Source of the DNA: Lachnospiraceae bacterium
Lineage (GTDB): Bacteria > Bacillota > Clostridia > Lachnospirales > Lachnospiraceae
Length of the DNA stretch: 14,947 nt
Direction: 5' to 3'
Assembly: GCA_004557975.1 (NCBI GenBank)
Contig: SFEV01000060.1
Span: 1-14,947 of the forward strand
Shown here: in pieces, positions 1-6,887 of the stretch
Position numbering within the stretch: position 1 is the stretch's first letter
How the letters are laid out: each line of letters starts with the position of its first letter
Position numbers and translations under genes: made by a program
Notes under the pieces: generated by a model
Databases searched by the model: none
What the model was told of the DNA's origin: nothing
Seen by the model: only the letters and a program-made list of their open reading frames with translations

Positions 1-866
1 CGCTTTCACCCCTCATTTCCAACTTTCTGGACAAATATATCATCTTCTTCATTTTCGTGCCCACAAAGCCTTATTCTACAAGGTCTCCGGATGCCAAAAT
101 ATTCTTCCTGCTGTGCTTTGATATGTTCCAACATCTGAACCAGGATATCTGGCAATGCTGCATATCTCTGCTTCCGCTCTTCTCTGGTATGTCCATCATC
201 ATTTCCTTTTTTCGGTACTTTCTCAATACTACCGGTAGAAATCTGGCATCTCTGATATTCAACATCAATCAACCTGTTTTCAAAATCAATGTTCTTCCAT
301 TTCACACCACATAATTCTCCCCGGCGCAGTCCACTGAGAAGCGGGAGACCTATCAATGCCAATGTAGAGTAATCTTTTTCATTGTTGATTGCATACTGAA
401 TCATATAATTGACCTGTTCTGCGTTCAGTATCGTTGCTTCAAACTTTTTGATATCTCCGACCTCAGCATCCAGAACAACATTCTCTCGGATTCCATACTT
501 TTTCTGATTCTTCTTCATATACTTCCAGAGATCATACAAATGTGTTCTGATTTTCTGAATGCTGTTATTACTAAGTGGCTGTGGGAATCCCGGTTGTGGG
601 CTTCTGCACCACTTGAAGAATTCCTCGATATCCAATGTATCAATGCTTTTTACATCACGATTTCCGAAATAGGTCTGCATCCTTTTTGCCTGTGACTGTT
701 TTTGCATCATATAGGAATCCGACCAGTTCTCCTTGTAATGTGCAGTATATTCTGCAAGGGCACGAATGAAGGGCACTTTTTCAGCCACTTCTGTCACTTT
801 TCTTTCCTTTTTCTCCTTGTTATTTTTTCCCAGAAGTGCTTTCGCCTCTTTTAACGTGGTTACGTG

Positions 867-891
867 TTTGGTAGTTTTTTTGGTAGTTTTT
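867..891 (+). repeat. Two direct copies of a 13-base repeat, period 12
   Basis: TTTGGTAGTTTTT occurs at 867-879 and again at 879-891, sharing one base. It lies between the operon terminator and the integrase core and encodes a Lys-Thr-Thr repeat in the integrase frame. It could be an integrase arm-binding or attachment-site repeat, or simply low-complexity coding sequence. Confidence 0.45.
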
Positions 892-894
892 AAA

Positions 895-930
895 GAAAAA
901 AGCCACTCCTTAAAGGTTAAAGAATGGCTT
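895..930 (-). terminator. Intrinsic terminator of the two-component operon
   Basis: Read on the minus strand, AAGCCATTCTTTAA (930-917) pairs along all 14 positions, counting two G-U pairs, with TTAAGGAGTGGCTT (913-900) across a 3-base loop. The stem runs into six T residues (901-896), then C and three more T. It begins about 34 bases after the response regulator stop, where a terminator is expected. It lies inside the open frame of the integrase remnant. Confidence 0.88.
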
Positions 931-963
931 AAATACAAGGAAAATGGCTTTTTGATTTACAAA

Positions 964-1653
964 TTACACTTTAAAGCGGTATCCTACCCCCCATATGGTC
1001 TCTATATACTGGGGTTTGGACGACTGCTTCTCAATCTTCTCTCTGATTTTTTTTATATGGACAGTTACCGTCGCTATATCTCCCACAGACTCCATAGCCC
1101 ATATTTCCTTGAACAGCTCTTCTTTTGTGTAGACATGATTGGGATTCTGAGCGAGAAATGTCAGGAGATCAAATTCCTTCGTCGTAAAGTTCTTCTCCTC
1201 CCCGTCAACCCATACGCGGCGGGCTGTCTTGTCAATCTTGATGCCGCGGATTTCCACAATGTCATTCTCCTGTACGTTGCTGTTCACAAGGCGCTCATAC
1301 CGGGCCAGATGAGCCTTCACCCGCGCTACCAGCTCACTGGGGCTGAAGGGCTTTGTCATATAATCGTCAGCTCCCAGGCCCAGTCCACGTATCTTGTCAA
1401 TATCGTCCTTTTTGGCTGAGACCATGATGATCGGCACGTTTTTCTGTATTCTGATCTGACGGCAGATTTCAAAACCATCGACTCCAGGCAGCATCAGATC
1501 CAGGATAATCAGATCAAAATCCTCCTCCATGGAACGCCTCAGTCCTTCATCTCCCGTATTCTCCGTCTCCACTTCAAAACCTGACAGTTCAAGATAATCC
1601 TTTTCCAGATCGGCAATCGCCACTTCATCCTCTACAATCAATATTTTGCTCAT
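964..1653 (-). CDS. OmpR/PhoB-family response regulator
   Basis: DNA-binding response regulator, phosphorylated by the kinase encoded just upstream. Numbered from the ATG at 1662, the receiver domain covers about residues 5-118. It has the acidic pair Glu11-Asp12, phosphoacceptor Asp55 in LDLMLPG, switch Ser82, Tyr101 and Lys104 in YMTKPF. A winged-helix domain fills about residues 135-230 (TTKEFDLL, recognition helix around VTVHIKKIREKIE, then GVGYRF). I place the start at the second ATG (1651-1653), which gives 229 residues beginning MSKILIVEDE. The sequence AGGGAGG sits about 10 bases before this ATG but only one base before the ATG at 1662. The gene follows the kinase by 33 bases and ends before a strong terminator, so the two form one transcript. 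Target genes cannot be told from the sequence. Confidence 0.95.
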   Translation of the reverse strand: MSKILIVEDEVAIADLEKDYLELSGFEVETENTGDEGLRRSMEEDFDLIILDLMLPGVDGFEICRQIRIQKNVPIIMVSAKKDDIDKIRGLGLGADDYMTKPFSPSELVARVKAHLARYERLVNSNVQENDIVEIRGIKIDKTARRVWVDGEEKNFTTKEFDLLTFLAQNPNHVYTKEELFKEIWAMESVGDIATVTVHIKKIREKIEKQSSKPQYIETIWGVGYRFKV

Positions 1654-1686
1654 TTTCTGCATACCTCCCTGCTCACGAGTGAATCC

Positions 1687-3174
1687 TTATCCTACTGATG
1701 ACATCTGATATTTCCGAATCACAATATGCATCGTTGTCCCCTCACCGGCCCTGCTGGTAGCCCATATTTTTCCGCCGTGATCCTCTATGATCTTCTTTAC
1801 AATGGACAGTCCGATGCCGCTGCCTCCCTGTGCCGAATTTCTGGACTGATCTGTCCGGTAAAAACGATCGAAAATGTACTGGATCTCTTTCATCGGAATC
1901 CCTTTTCCGTTATCCTCAATCTCCACCTGAATAAAATCACCCACATCAAACACGCGCAGCTGGACAGATTTTTTCTGCTTATCCATATATTTCACAGAAT
2001 TGCCTATGATATTATTCACAACACGCTTGATCTGTTCCGCATCCGCTATGACCAGCGTGTCCGGCTCCACCGTGTTAATGTATGAAAACTCAATATCCCG
2101 CTCTCTCATCTCCAGCCCGACTTCCTCCGCACAGTCATCAAAGTATTCTGCTACATTGATCCTGTTGAAGTTGTAAGGTATTTTATTTGTATCAATCTTG
2201 GAATAAAAAGTCAGCTCATTGATCAGTCGGTCCATATCATTGGCCTTGATGTAGATCGTGCGGATATACCGGTCCATCTTCTCCGGTGTGTCCGCCACAC
2301 CGTCCATGATTCCCTCCACATATCCCTTCACAGCCGTAATCGGTGTCTTCAGATCGTGTGAAATATTGCTAATCAGCTCCTTGCTCTGCCGGTCAAAGGT
2401 CTTCTTTTCCTCATCGAGATCCTTAAGTCTCTGACGCATCTCATCAAAATCCCGGCAGAGAGAACTGATTTCATCGTCTCCCTCTGCTATTACCTTGAAG
2501 TCAAAATCTCCTTCCTTGATCCTGTGGGTGGCCTCACTGAGCTTCTTCAGCGGTGTATTGATTCCCGTATAGATCCATACGGTCATGATCAGAGCTGTAA
2601 AACATAAAAGAATCACCATGGAAAGAACGAGATCTCTCATCAGATTCTTCGTCTGTCTGATAATCTTCATGGAAGAGGAAATAATGAACACACTGACTTC
2701 TGCGCCGTCCTTCATTTCTATATCAAGCTGCTTCACAAACGCCTTGACATCCTTGCCGATATAGGAACCTCCGTCCGATGCACTCCGAAACTCGCGGAAC
2801 GCAGGAAGCTCAGCATACAGTGCAGTATTATTGTACTCAGCTCCGCTGTAATAAATCTCCCCGTTTTTTCTCACAAGAACATAAGAGTTTCTCTCTTCCA
2901 GCTCCTGATTCACCGAATCCAGAAACTCCATGTCCAGAAACTTCTCCGGATCCTCTTCCGCCTGCTGCTTCATCCTGTCAAACTCATCCTGTGTAGCTGT
3001 ACCAATCACCTGCATGGAATCAGAAAGATTTTCCAGAGTCATCGGTACACCGTAATGATCCTCCAGAGCATCCATCTGGTAATTCGTAAATCCCCAGAAT
3101 GCCACTCCGAAAAGCACAAAAGGAGCCAGTATAATAACAAAAAAGGCTACGATAAGCCTTGTCCTCAGTTTCAT
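1687..3174 (-). CDS. Membrane sensor histidine kinase (HAMP-HisKA-HATPase)
   Basis: Two-component sensor kinase of 495 residues. A first membrane helix spans about residues 7-29. An extracytoplasmic domain of about 150 residues (30-181) follows, whose fold I do not recognise. The second membrane helix is at about 182-204, a HAMP linker at about 206-258, and HisKA has the phosphoacceptor His273 in ISHDLKTP. The ATPase domain has an N-box around Asn388, G1 at Asp421-Gly425, an F-box near 434-440, and G2 as GGSGIGLS at 450-457. All catalytic motifs are intact. The ATG at 3174 is preceded by AAGGGGG with a 6-base spacer. The gene is first in its operon, ahead of its response regulator, whereas many OmpR-type pairs are in the opposite order. 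The signal is unknown; a Cache-like fold for the sensor domain is possible by length but not shown. Confidence 0.94.
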   Translation of the reverse strand: MKLRTRLIVAFFVIILAPFVLFGVAFWGFTNYQMDALEDHYGVPMTLENLSDSMQVIGTATQDEFDRMKQQAEEDPEKFLDMEFLDSVNQELEERNSYVLVRKNGEIYYSGAEYNNTALYAELPAFREFRSASDGGSYIGKDVKAFVKQLDIEMKDGAEVSVFIISSSMKIIRQTKNLMRDLVLSMVILLCFTALIMTVWIYTGINTPLKKLSEATHRIKEGDFDFKVIAEGDDEISSLCRDFDEMRQRLKDLDEEKKTFDRQSKELISNISHDLKTPITAVKGYVEGIMDGVADTPEKMDRYIRTIYIKANDMDRLINELTFYSKIDTNKIPYNFNRINVAEYFDDCAEEVGLEMRERDIEFSYINTVEPDTLVIADAEQIKRVVNNIIGNSVKYMDKQKKSVQLRVFDVGDFIQVEIEDNGKGIPMKEIQYIFDRFYRTDQSRNSAQGGSGIGLSIVKKIIEDHGGKIWATSRAGEGTTMHIVIRKYQMSSVG

Positions 3175-3231
3175 AATATCCCCCTTAAATGATGGATATA
3201 TTTACATTCAATCTGTACCTGATAATTCAAA

Positions 3232-3260
3232 AGTATACCATACTAATTTCTTGTTTTCAC
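3232..3260 (-). promoter_or_regulatory. Sigma-A type promoter for the kinase/regulator operon
   Basis: On the minus strand GTGAAA (3260-3255, four of six matches to TTGACA) is followed after exactly 17 bases by TATACT (3237-3232, five of six matches). TGG sits directly before the -10, making it an extended -10 element. The predicted transcript start is about 50 bases before the kinase ATG. The promoter lies after the metK terminator hairpin, so the operon has its own expression signal. Confidence 0.65.
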
Positions 3261-3297
3261 CAAAACATTGAAAGATGATTCTAAATTTTTTATAAAC

Positions 3298-3325
3298 AGA
3301 AAGGATGCCGCGAGGCATCCTTTCT
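3298..3325 (-). terminator. Terminator hairpin after metK
   Basis: AGAAAGGATGCC (3298-3309) and GGCATCCTTTCT (3314-3325) form a perfect 12-base stem around a 4-base loop, starting about 21 bases past the metK stop. The downstream tract on the minus strand is only moderately U-rich (TTTCTGTTTAT), so termination may be incomplete. The location between metK and the next promoter supports the call. Confidence 0.75.
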
Positions 3326-3346
3326 GAGCAGTTACAATCATTCTTA

Positions 3347-4537
3347 TTACTGCAGATATTTCTTCAGCTGCTCTGCTTTATCCAGCTTCTCCCACGGAAG
3401 ATCGAGATCATTGCGCCCGAAATGTCCGTATGCCGCTGTCTGTTTGTAGATCGGGCGGCGCAGGTCAAGCATCCTGATGATGCCTGCCGGACGGAGATCA
3501 AAGTTCTCGCGGACAATATCCGTCAGCTTCTCGTCTGGAAGCTTTCCTGTTCCAAATGTATCAATCATAACGGACGTCGGTCTTGCAACGCCGATGGCAT
3601 AGGAGAGCTGAATCTCACATTTCTCAGCCAGACCTGCTGCAACAATATTCTTTGCCACGTAACGCGCTGCATACGCTGCAGAACGGTCTACCTTGGTGCA
3701 GTCCTTTCCGGAGAAAGCTCCGCCGCCATGTCTTGCATATCCGCCGTACGTATCTACAATGATCTTACGGCCTGTCAGTCCACTGTCTCCGTGCGGTCCG
3801 CCTATCACAAAACGGCCTGTGGGGTTAATAAAGAATTTTGTATTGTCATCGACCATATGCTGAGGCAGCACAGCGTCAAACACATACTTTTTGATATCCT
3901 CGTGAATCTGTTCCTGAGTCACTTCCGGATCATGCTGAGTGGAAAGAACAACCGCATCCAGACGGGACGGTCTGCCATTTTCATCGTACTCCACCGTTAC
4001 CTGTGTCTTGCCGTCCGGACGAAGGTATGTCAGTGTACCATCCTTTCTCACCTTTGTGAGCTGAAGTGCCAGCTTGTGAGCCAGAGAAATCGGATACGGC
4101 ATATACTCCTCTGTCTCATTCGTAGCATAACCGAACATCATACCCTGATCTCCGGCGCCGATGGCTTCGATCTCATCATCCGTCATTGTATTTTCTTTTG
4201 CCTCCAGAGCCTTATCCACGCCCAATGCAATATCTGCAGACTGCTCGTCGATGGCAGTAATCACACCGCATGTATCTGCATCAAATCCGAATTTTCCTCT
4301 CGTATATCCGATCTCTCTCACTGTATCGCGGACAATTTTCTGAATATCAACGTAAGCCTTTGTTGTAATCTCGCCCATGACAAGTACGAGACCTGTGGTC
4401 GTAGCCGTCTCACAAGCTACACGGCTCATGGGATCCTGCTCCAGAAGTGCATCAAGAATTGCGTCGGAAATTTGGTCGCACATTTTATCCGGATGTCCTT
4501 CTGTAACTGATTCTGAAGTAAATAATAACTTATCCAT
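3347..4537 (-). CDS. metK: S-adenosylmethionine synthetase (methionine adenosyltransferase)
   Basis: Makes S-adenosylmethionine from methionine and ATP in the cytosol, releasing phosphate and pyrophosphate. The 396-residue length is typical for bacterial MetK. Diagnostic motifs are present: TEGHPDK at residues 12-18 (His15 and Asp17 for ATP and Mg), GAGDQG at 127-132, GGPHGDSGLTGRK at 247-258, and the P-loop-like GGGAFSGKD at 271-279. The ATG at 4535-4537 is preceded by AAGGAAG with about a 6-base spacer. The gene has its own promoter and a SAM-I riboswitch with an intrinsic terminator in the leader, so its product should switch off its own transcription. A terminator hairpin follows, so it is probably a single-gene transcript apart from any read-through from gatD. 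Nothing in the protein is unusual. Confidence 0.98.
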   Translation of the reverse strand: MDKLLFTSESVTEGHPDKMCDQISDAILDALLEQDPMSRVACETATTTGLVLVMGEITTKAYVDIQKIVRDTVREIGYTRGKFGFDADTCGVITAIDEQSADIALGVDKALEAKENTMTDDEIEAIGAGDQGMMFGYATNETEEYMPYPISLAHKLALQLTKVRKDGTLTYLRPDGKTQVTVEYDENGRPSRLDAVVLSTQHDPEVTQEQIHEDIKKYVFDAVLPQHMVDDNTKFFINPTGRFVIGGPHGDSGLTGRKIIVDTYGGYARHGGGAFSGKDCTKVDRSAAYAARYVAKNIVAAGLAEKCEIQLSYAIGVARPTSVMIDTFGTGKLPDEKLTDIVRENFDLRPAGIIRMLDLRRPIYKQTAAYGHFGRNDLDLPWEKLDKAEQLKKYLQ

Positions 4538-4590
4538 ATGTCTCTTCCTTTCTTCTGTTAGTTTTATACCGTTGATTCTGTAAATGAAAT

Positions 4591-4613
4591 AAAAAAACCG
4601 CCATTTAAGGCGG
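4591..4613 (-). terminator. Expression-platform terminator of the SAM riboswitch
   Basis: CCGCC (minus strand, 4613-4609), a 6-base loop and GGCGG (4602-4598) are followed by seven T residues (4597-4591). It sits between the aptamer and metK. A TAAGG in the 3' strand of riboswitch helix P1 can pair with CCTTA at the base of this hairpin, giving a plausible antiterminator when SAM is absent. The hairpin is read directly; the switching pairing is inferred. Confidence 0.87.
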
Positions 4614-4635
4614 ACTGAATAAAAATAATCAAATC

Positions 4636-4735
4636 CCCTTATTGTTCGAGTTCACTCGCTCAGGTTGGCACCTTCCGTCTCCGGGGTTGCCGTGGCTTCA
4701 CAGATCCTTTGTATCTCCACCACTCTGAATAAGAG
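4636..4735 (-). ncRNA. SAM-I riboswitch (S-box) aptamer upstream of metK
   Basis: Read on the minus strand the leader has the S-box core in order: CTCTTATT closing P1, CAGAG, GGTGGAG, the block GATCTGTGAAGCCACGGCAA, then AAGGTGCCAACCTG, GAGCGAG and the closing AATAAGGG. The P1 strands 4735-4728 and 4643-4636 pair over eight positions with one G-U pair. The roughly 100-base length is normal for the class. In known S-box leaders SAM binding stabilises P1 and allows the downstream terminator to form. With metK as its target this is end-product feedback on SAM synthesis. Confidence 0.96.
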
Positions 4736-4766
4736 AAAAGCAAATATTTAACTGTGTCGTGTATAT

Positions 4767-4795
4767 AAGCTATACCGTTTTACCTTATTTGTCAA
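4767..4795 (-). promoter_or_regulatory. Promoter of the riboswitch-metK transcript
   Basis: A perfect -35 TTGACA lies at 4795-4790 on the minus strand. With a 17-base spacer the -10 is TAGCTT (4772-4767), which keeps only the key first, second and last bases; TATAGC at 15 bases is an alternative. Transcription would begin about 25 bases before the aptamer. The -35 begins about 10 bases past the gatD stop. Confidence 0.6.
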
Positions 4796-4804
4796 GGGAT
4801 TTTT

Positions 4805-5524
4805 TTAATTGCTGACAAAACGCTCCACAATATATCTGTTGGCTTCTTTTTCCTGTGCGTCATCCAGCGGCGCCAGTTCACTGACACCGTATTTACGCTC
4901 CAGTGCATTTCTGATCAGATAATCACAAACGTGAGGATTCTTCGGAAGCAGCGGGCCATGGAGATACGTGCCCACAACATTTTTGTACAAAATTCCCTCC
5001 GAACCGCTCTTTCCGTCATTTCCATGGCCGAACATCACCTTTCCAAGAGGTCTGTTATCGCCGATAAACGTTCTCCCTCCGTGATTTTCAAAGCCAACGA
5101 TCGGATACTCAAAGATCTCATTTTCGATCACAATATTGGAAATCAGCCGCGGGCTCCCCTGTTCCGTGTAGATATCCACCAGAGACAATCCCTCAATCCG
5201 GCCGTCATCGGTGTCATAATAATGACCCAGAAGCTGATATCCTCCGCAGACTGCAATCACGACACCATGATCCTCCACATAATCGCGAAAGCTCTTCTGA
5301 ATCAATTTCAGTTTCTCACAGACCAGCATCTGCTCCCTGTCAGAGCCTCCTCCAAGCAGCACAATATCAAGCCCTGCAAAATCCACCGTATCCGTATTCT
5401 GAAACTCACGCACCTCGGCCTCGATTCCTCTCCACTCACAGCGCTTTTTCATACACTGAATATTGCCGCGATCTCCATACAGATTCAAAAGATCCGGATA
5501 CAAATGTCCAATTGTAATCTTCAC
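4805..5524 (-). CDS. gatD: Lipid II isoglutaminyl synthase, glutaminase subunit GatD
   Basis: Glutamine amidotransferase that supplies ammonia to MurT. Together they convert the D-isoglutamate of the lipid II stem peptide to D-isoglutamine on the cytoplasmic side of the membrane. The 239-residue protein is a CobB/CobQ-like class I amidotransferase domain. The nucleophile Cys93 is in AVCGGYQLLG and the catalytic His189 in GTYLHGPL. Arg126 in the SPRLISN stretch is close to the position of an Arg important for substrate in the S. aureus enzyme. LLGGGSDREQ near 56-65 is typical of the family. The start codon is GTG (5522-5524), with a G-run 10 bases upstream. It follows murT by 27 bases, which fits an obligate complex. 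No terminator is seen after it. CobQ-like cobyric acid synthase is an alternative by fold but is excluded by size and by the adjacent murT. Confidence 0.95.
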   Translation of the reverse strand: MKITIGHLYPDLLNLYGDRGNIQCMKKRCEWRGIEAEVREFQNTDTVDFAGLDIVLLGGGSDREQMLVCEKLKLIQKSFRDYVEDHGVVIAVCGGYQLLGHYYDTDDGRIEGLSLVDIYTEQGSPRLISNIVIENEIFEYPIVGFENHGGRTFIGDNRPLGKVMFGHGNDGKSGSEGILYKNVVGTYLHGPLLPKNPHVCDYLIRNALERKYGVSELAPLDDAQEKEANRYIVERFVSN

Positions 5525-5551
5525 GATTTATCTGCCCCCCGACTTTTCGAA

Positions 5552-6883
5552 TTATTTCTGCATTCCCACCAGTATATTTCTCGTGGAAAACAGTGCCGTA
5601 TAATTGACCAGCACATACAGATTCTTACATCCGTCTGCAACTCTTGCTTCTATGGCTGTCTTTACGTCCGCAATCAGCTCAGACTGGATATCTACGTACT
5701 TCATACGCAGTCTCATATCCTGGCATCGGATTCCGCTGACCGTAATGGATCGGATTCCGGGCGCCGCAAATCTGTCAAAATCAACATCCCACAGCCATGA
5801 AATATCGGTTCCATCCTGTGCGTTATCATTGATGACAATGATGATATCCTTTTCTTTCTCATCCTCCATGACTGCGGAAATATTCTGGTTGAAGCCGGCA
5901 GGATTTTTGGCAAGATTCAGAACCACATGGGTTCCTTTGATACGGAACTGCTCCATCCGTCCATTCTGAGGATTGAACTTCTTCAGAACCTCCTCGAATT
6001 TCGGAATCGACATGCCTGCCGTGCGCGCCGCACTGTACGCCGCCAGAATATTGTAGATATTATAAAATCCCTTATAATCTGCCGAAATATGACGATTCTC
6101 CACGTCGAAGCTCAATCCGTCCGACATATCTATATGTGACGCCTCAAAATCAATTTCCGGTCTCGCAAAATCGCAGGACGGACAGCGGTATTTTCCGATC
6201 TGGCTGTAATGGTAGAATTCATACTCCAGCTGTGCGCCGCACTTTTTGCAGAACCGGCCCTCACGGATTTCATGATCACTCTGAGAATCAAAGACACGTT
6301 CCGTGATCCCGTACGTTTTGTACGGATTGCCGCTCTCCATGGCAAGATAAGCAGACAGAGCATCATCTCCGTTTACAATGACTGTCATCTCCGGAGCCAT
6401 CTTCATTGCCCTGTTCAGCATATCCATCGTAATATCAATTTCTCCGTACCGGTCAAGCTGATCACGGAACAGATTAGTCAATACTATATAATCCGGCTTG
6501 AAGTGGGGGAAAATGCGCAGCGTCGACGCCTCGTCTATCTCGATACACGCATAATCTGCATCCAGCTTCCCGTTGTTCTTTGCCGCCAGCACAAAGGCTG
6601 CCGCCACACCGGCAAGCATGTTGGAACCGGTATGATTGCACACCAGTTTTTTCCCTTCTGACTCAATGGCGGAACACAGCAGATTATTTGTAGTTGTTTT
6701 TCCATTTGTTCCACAGACAACGAAAATCTTTTCCCGCACCTGAGCTGCCAGATCACGCAGAATCTGCGGATCTATCTTCAGTGCAATTTTTCCGGCAAAC
6801 GTGACCCCCTGTCTGCCGGAAATTCTGCATGCGGTACTTACGATTTTAGCCGTCCAGATGGCCATTAACCTTCGTACCCTCAT
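5552..6883 (-). CDS. murT: Lipid II isoglutaminyl synthase, Mur-ligase-like subunit MurT
   Basis: ATP-dependent synthase subunit that activates the lipid II D-isoglutamate and uses ammonia from GatD to amidate it. The 443 residues are organised as in known MurT proteins. The Mur-ligase central domain has the P-loop GTNGKTTT at 58-65 and the motif NLFRDQLDRYGE near 137-148. A zinc-ribbon insertion has Cys212, Cys215, Cys234 and Cys237 as two CxxC pairs. A DUF1727-type C-terminal region from about 313 to 425 includes NDNAQDGTDISWLWDVDF, the Asp-rich segment facing GatD. The ATG at 6881-6883 is only four bases after the gyrA stop, with no strong Shine-Dalgarno sequence, so translation is probably coupled to gyrA. 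An ATG at codon 7 (6863-6865) is the alternative. All key motifs are intact. Confidence 0.95.
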   Translation of the reverse strand: MRVRRLMAIWTAKIVSTACRISGRQGVTFAGKIALKIDPQILRDLAAQVREKIFVVCGTNGKTTTNNLLCSAIESEGKKLVCNHTGSNMLAGVAAAFVLAAKNNGKLDADYACIEIDEASTLRIFPHFKPDYIVLTNLFRDQLDRYGEIDITMDMLNRAMKMAPEMTVIVNGDDALSAYLAMESGNPYKTYGITERVFDSQSDHEIREGRFCKKCGAQLEYEFYHYSQIGKYRCPSCDFARPEIDFEASHIDMSDGLSFDVENRHISADYKGFYNIYNILAAYSAARTAGMSIPKFEEVLKKFNPQNGRMEQFRIKGTHVVLNLAKNPAGFNQNISAVMEDEKEKDIIIVINDNAQDGTDISWLWDVDFDRFAAPGIRSITVSGIRCQDMRLRMKYVDIQSELIADVKTAIEARVADGCKNLYVLVNYTALFSTRNILVGMQK

Positions 6884-6887
6884 TTAT

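Larger units (their letters stand above)
6..938 (-). pseudogene. Tyrosine recombinase/integrase remnant, truncated at both ends
   Basis: Site-specific phage or conjugative-element integrase of the tyrosine recombinase family. The 310-codon frame has an N-terminal SAM-like core-binding region (about residues 55-145). The start of the catalytic domain follows, with the first catalytic arginine in SGLRRGEL (about residue 205), and then the Lys-rich beta-hairpin region near residues 240-262. A TGA at 6-8 stops it at residue 310, before the HxxR, H/W and Tyr motifs, so as read it cannot be catalytically complete. The N-terminal arm-binding domain is also missing or reduced to a short Lys/Thr-rich stretch. 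The first codon of the open frame is TTG (936-938), and the first dozen or so codons are encoded by the terminator of the upstream response regulator. A GTG near position 797 is a possible shorter start. Only five bases lie beyond the stop, so whether the rest continues in another frame cannot be seen. Family call is confident; remnant status is inferred. Confidence 0.7.

Noticed and set aside
6..8. TGA in the integrase as selenocysteine or programmed readthrough
   Set aside because: Tyrosine integrases have no such feature, and too little downstream sequence is in the window to look for a structure. Decay is simpler.
766..1419. A plus-strand open frame of 217 codons across the integrase and response regulator
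   Set aside because: It is antisense to a clear OmpR-type gene and reads through the terminator hairpin; nothing in it resembles a known protein.
4212..4220. TTATCCACG inside metK, one mismatch from a DnaA box
   Set aside because: A single isolated near match in coding sequence is expected by chance and encodes a normal MetK segment.
3305..4510. A plus-strand open frame of 401 codons opposite metK
   Set aside because: The protein has no recognisable domain, is rich in Cys, Ile and His as antisense frames are, and lies fully across the intact metK gene.
4931..5800. A plus-strand open frame of 289 codons opposite gatD and murT
   Set aside because: It covers intact coding sequence with all motifs and has no recognisable product.
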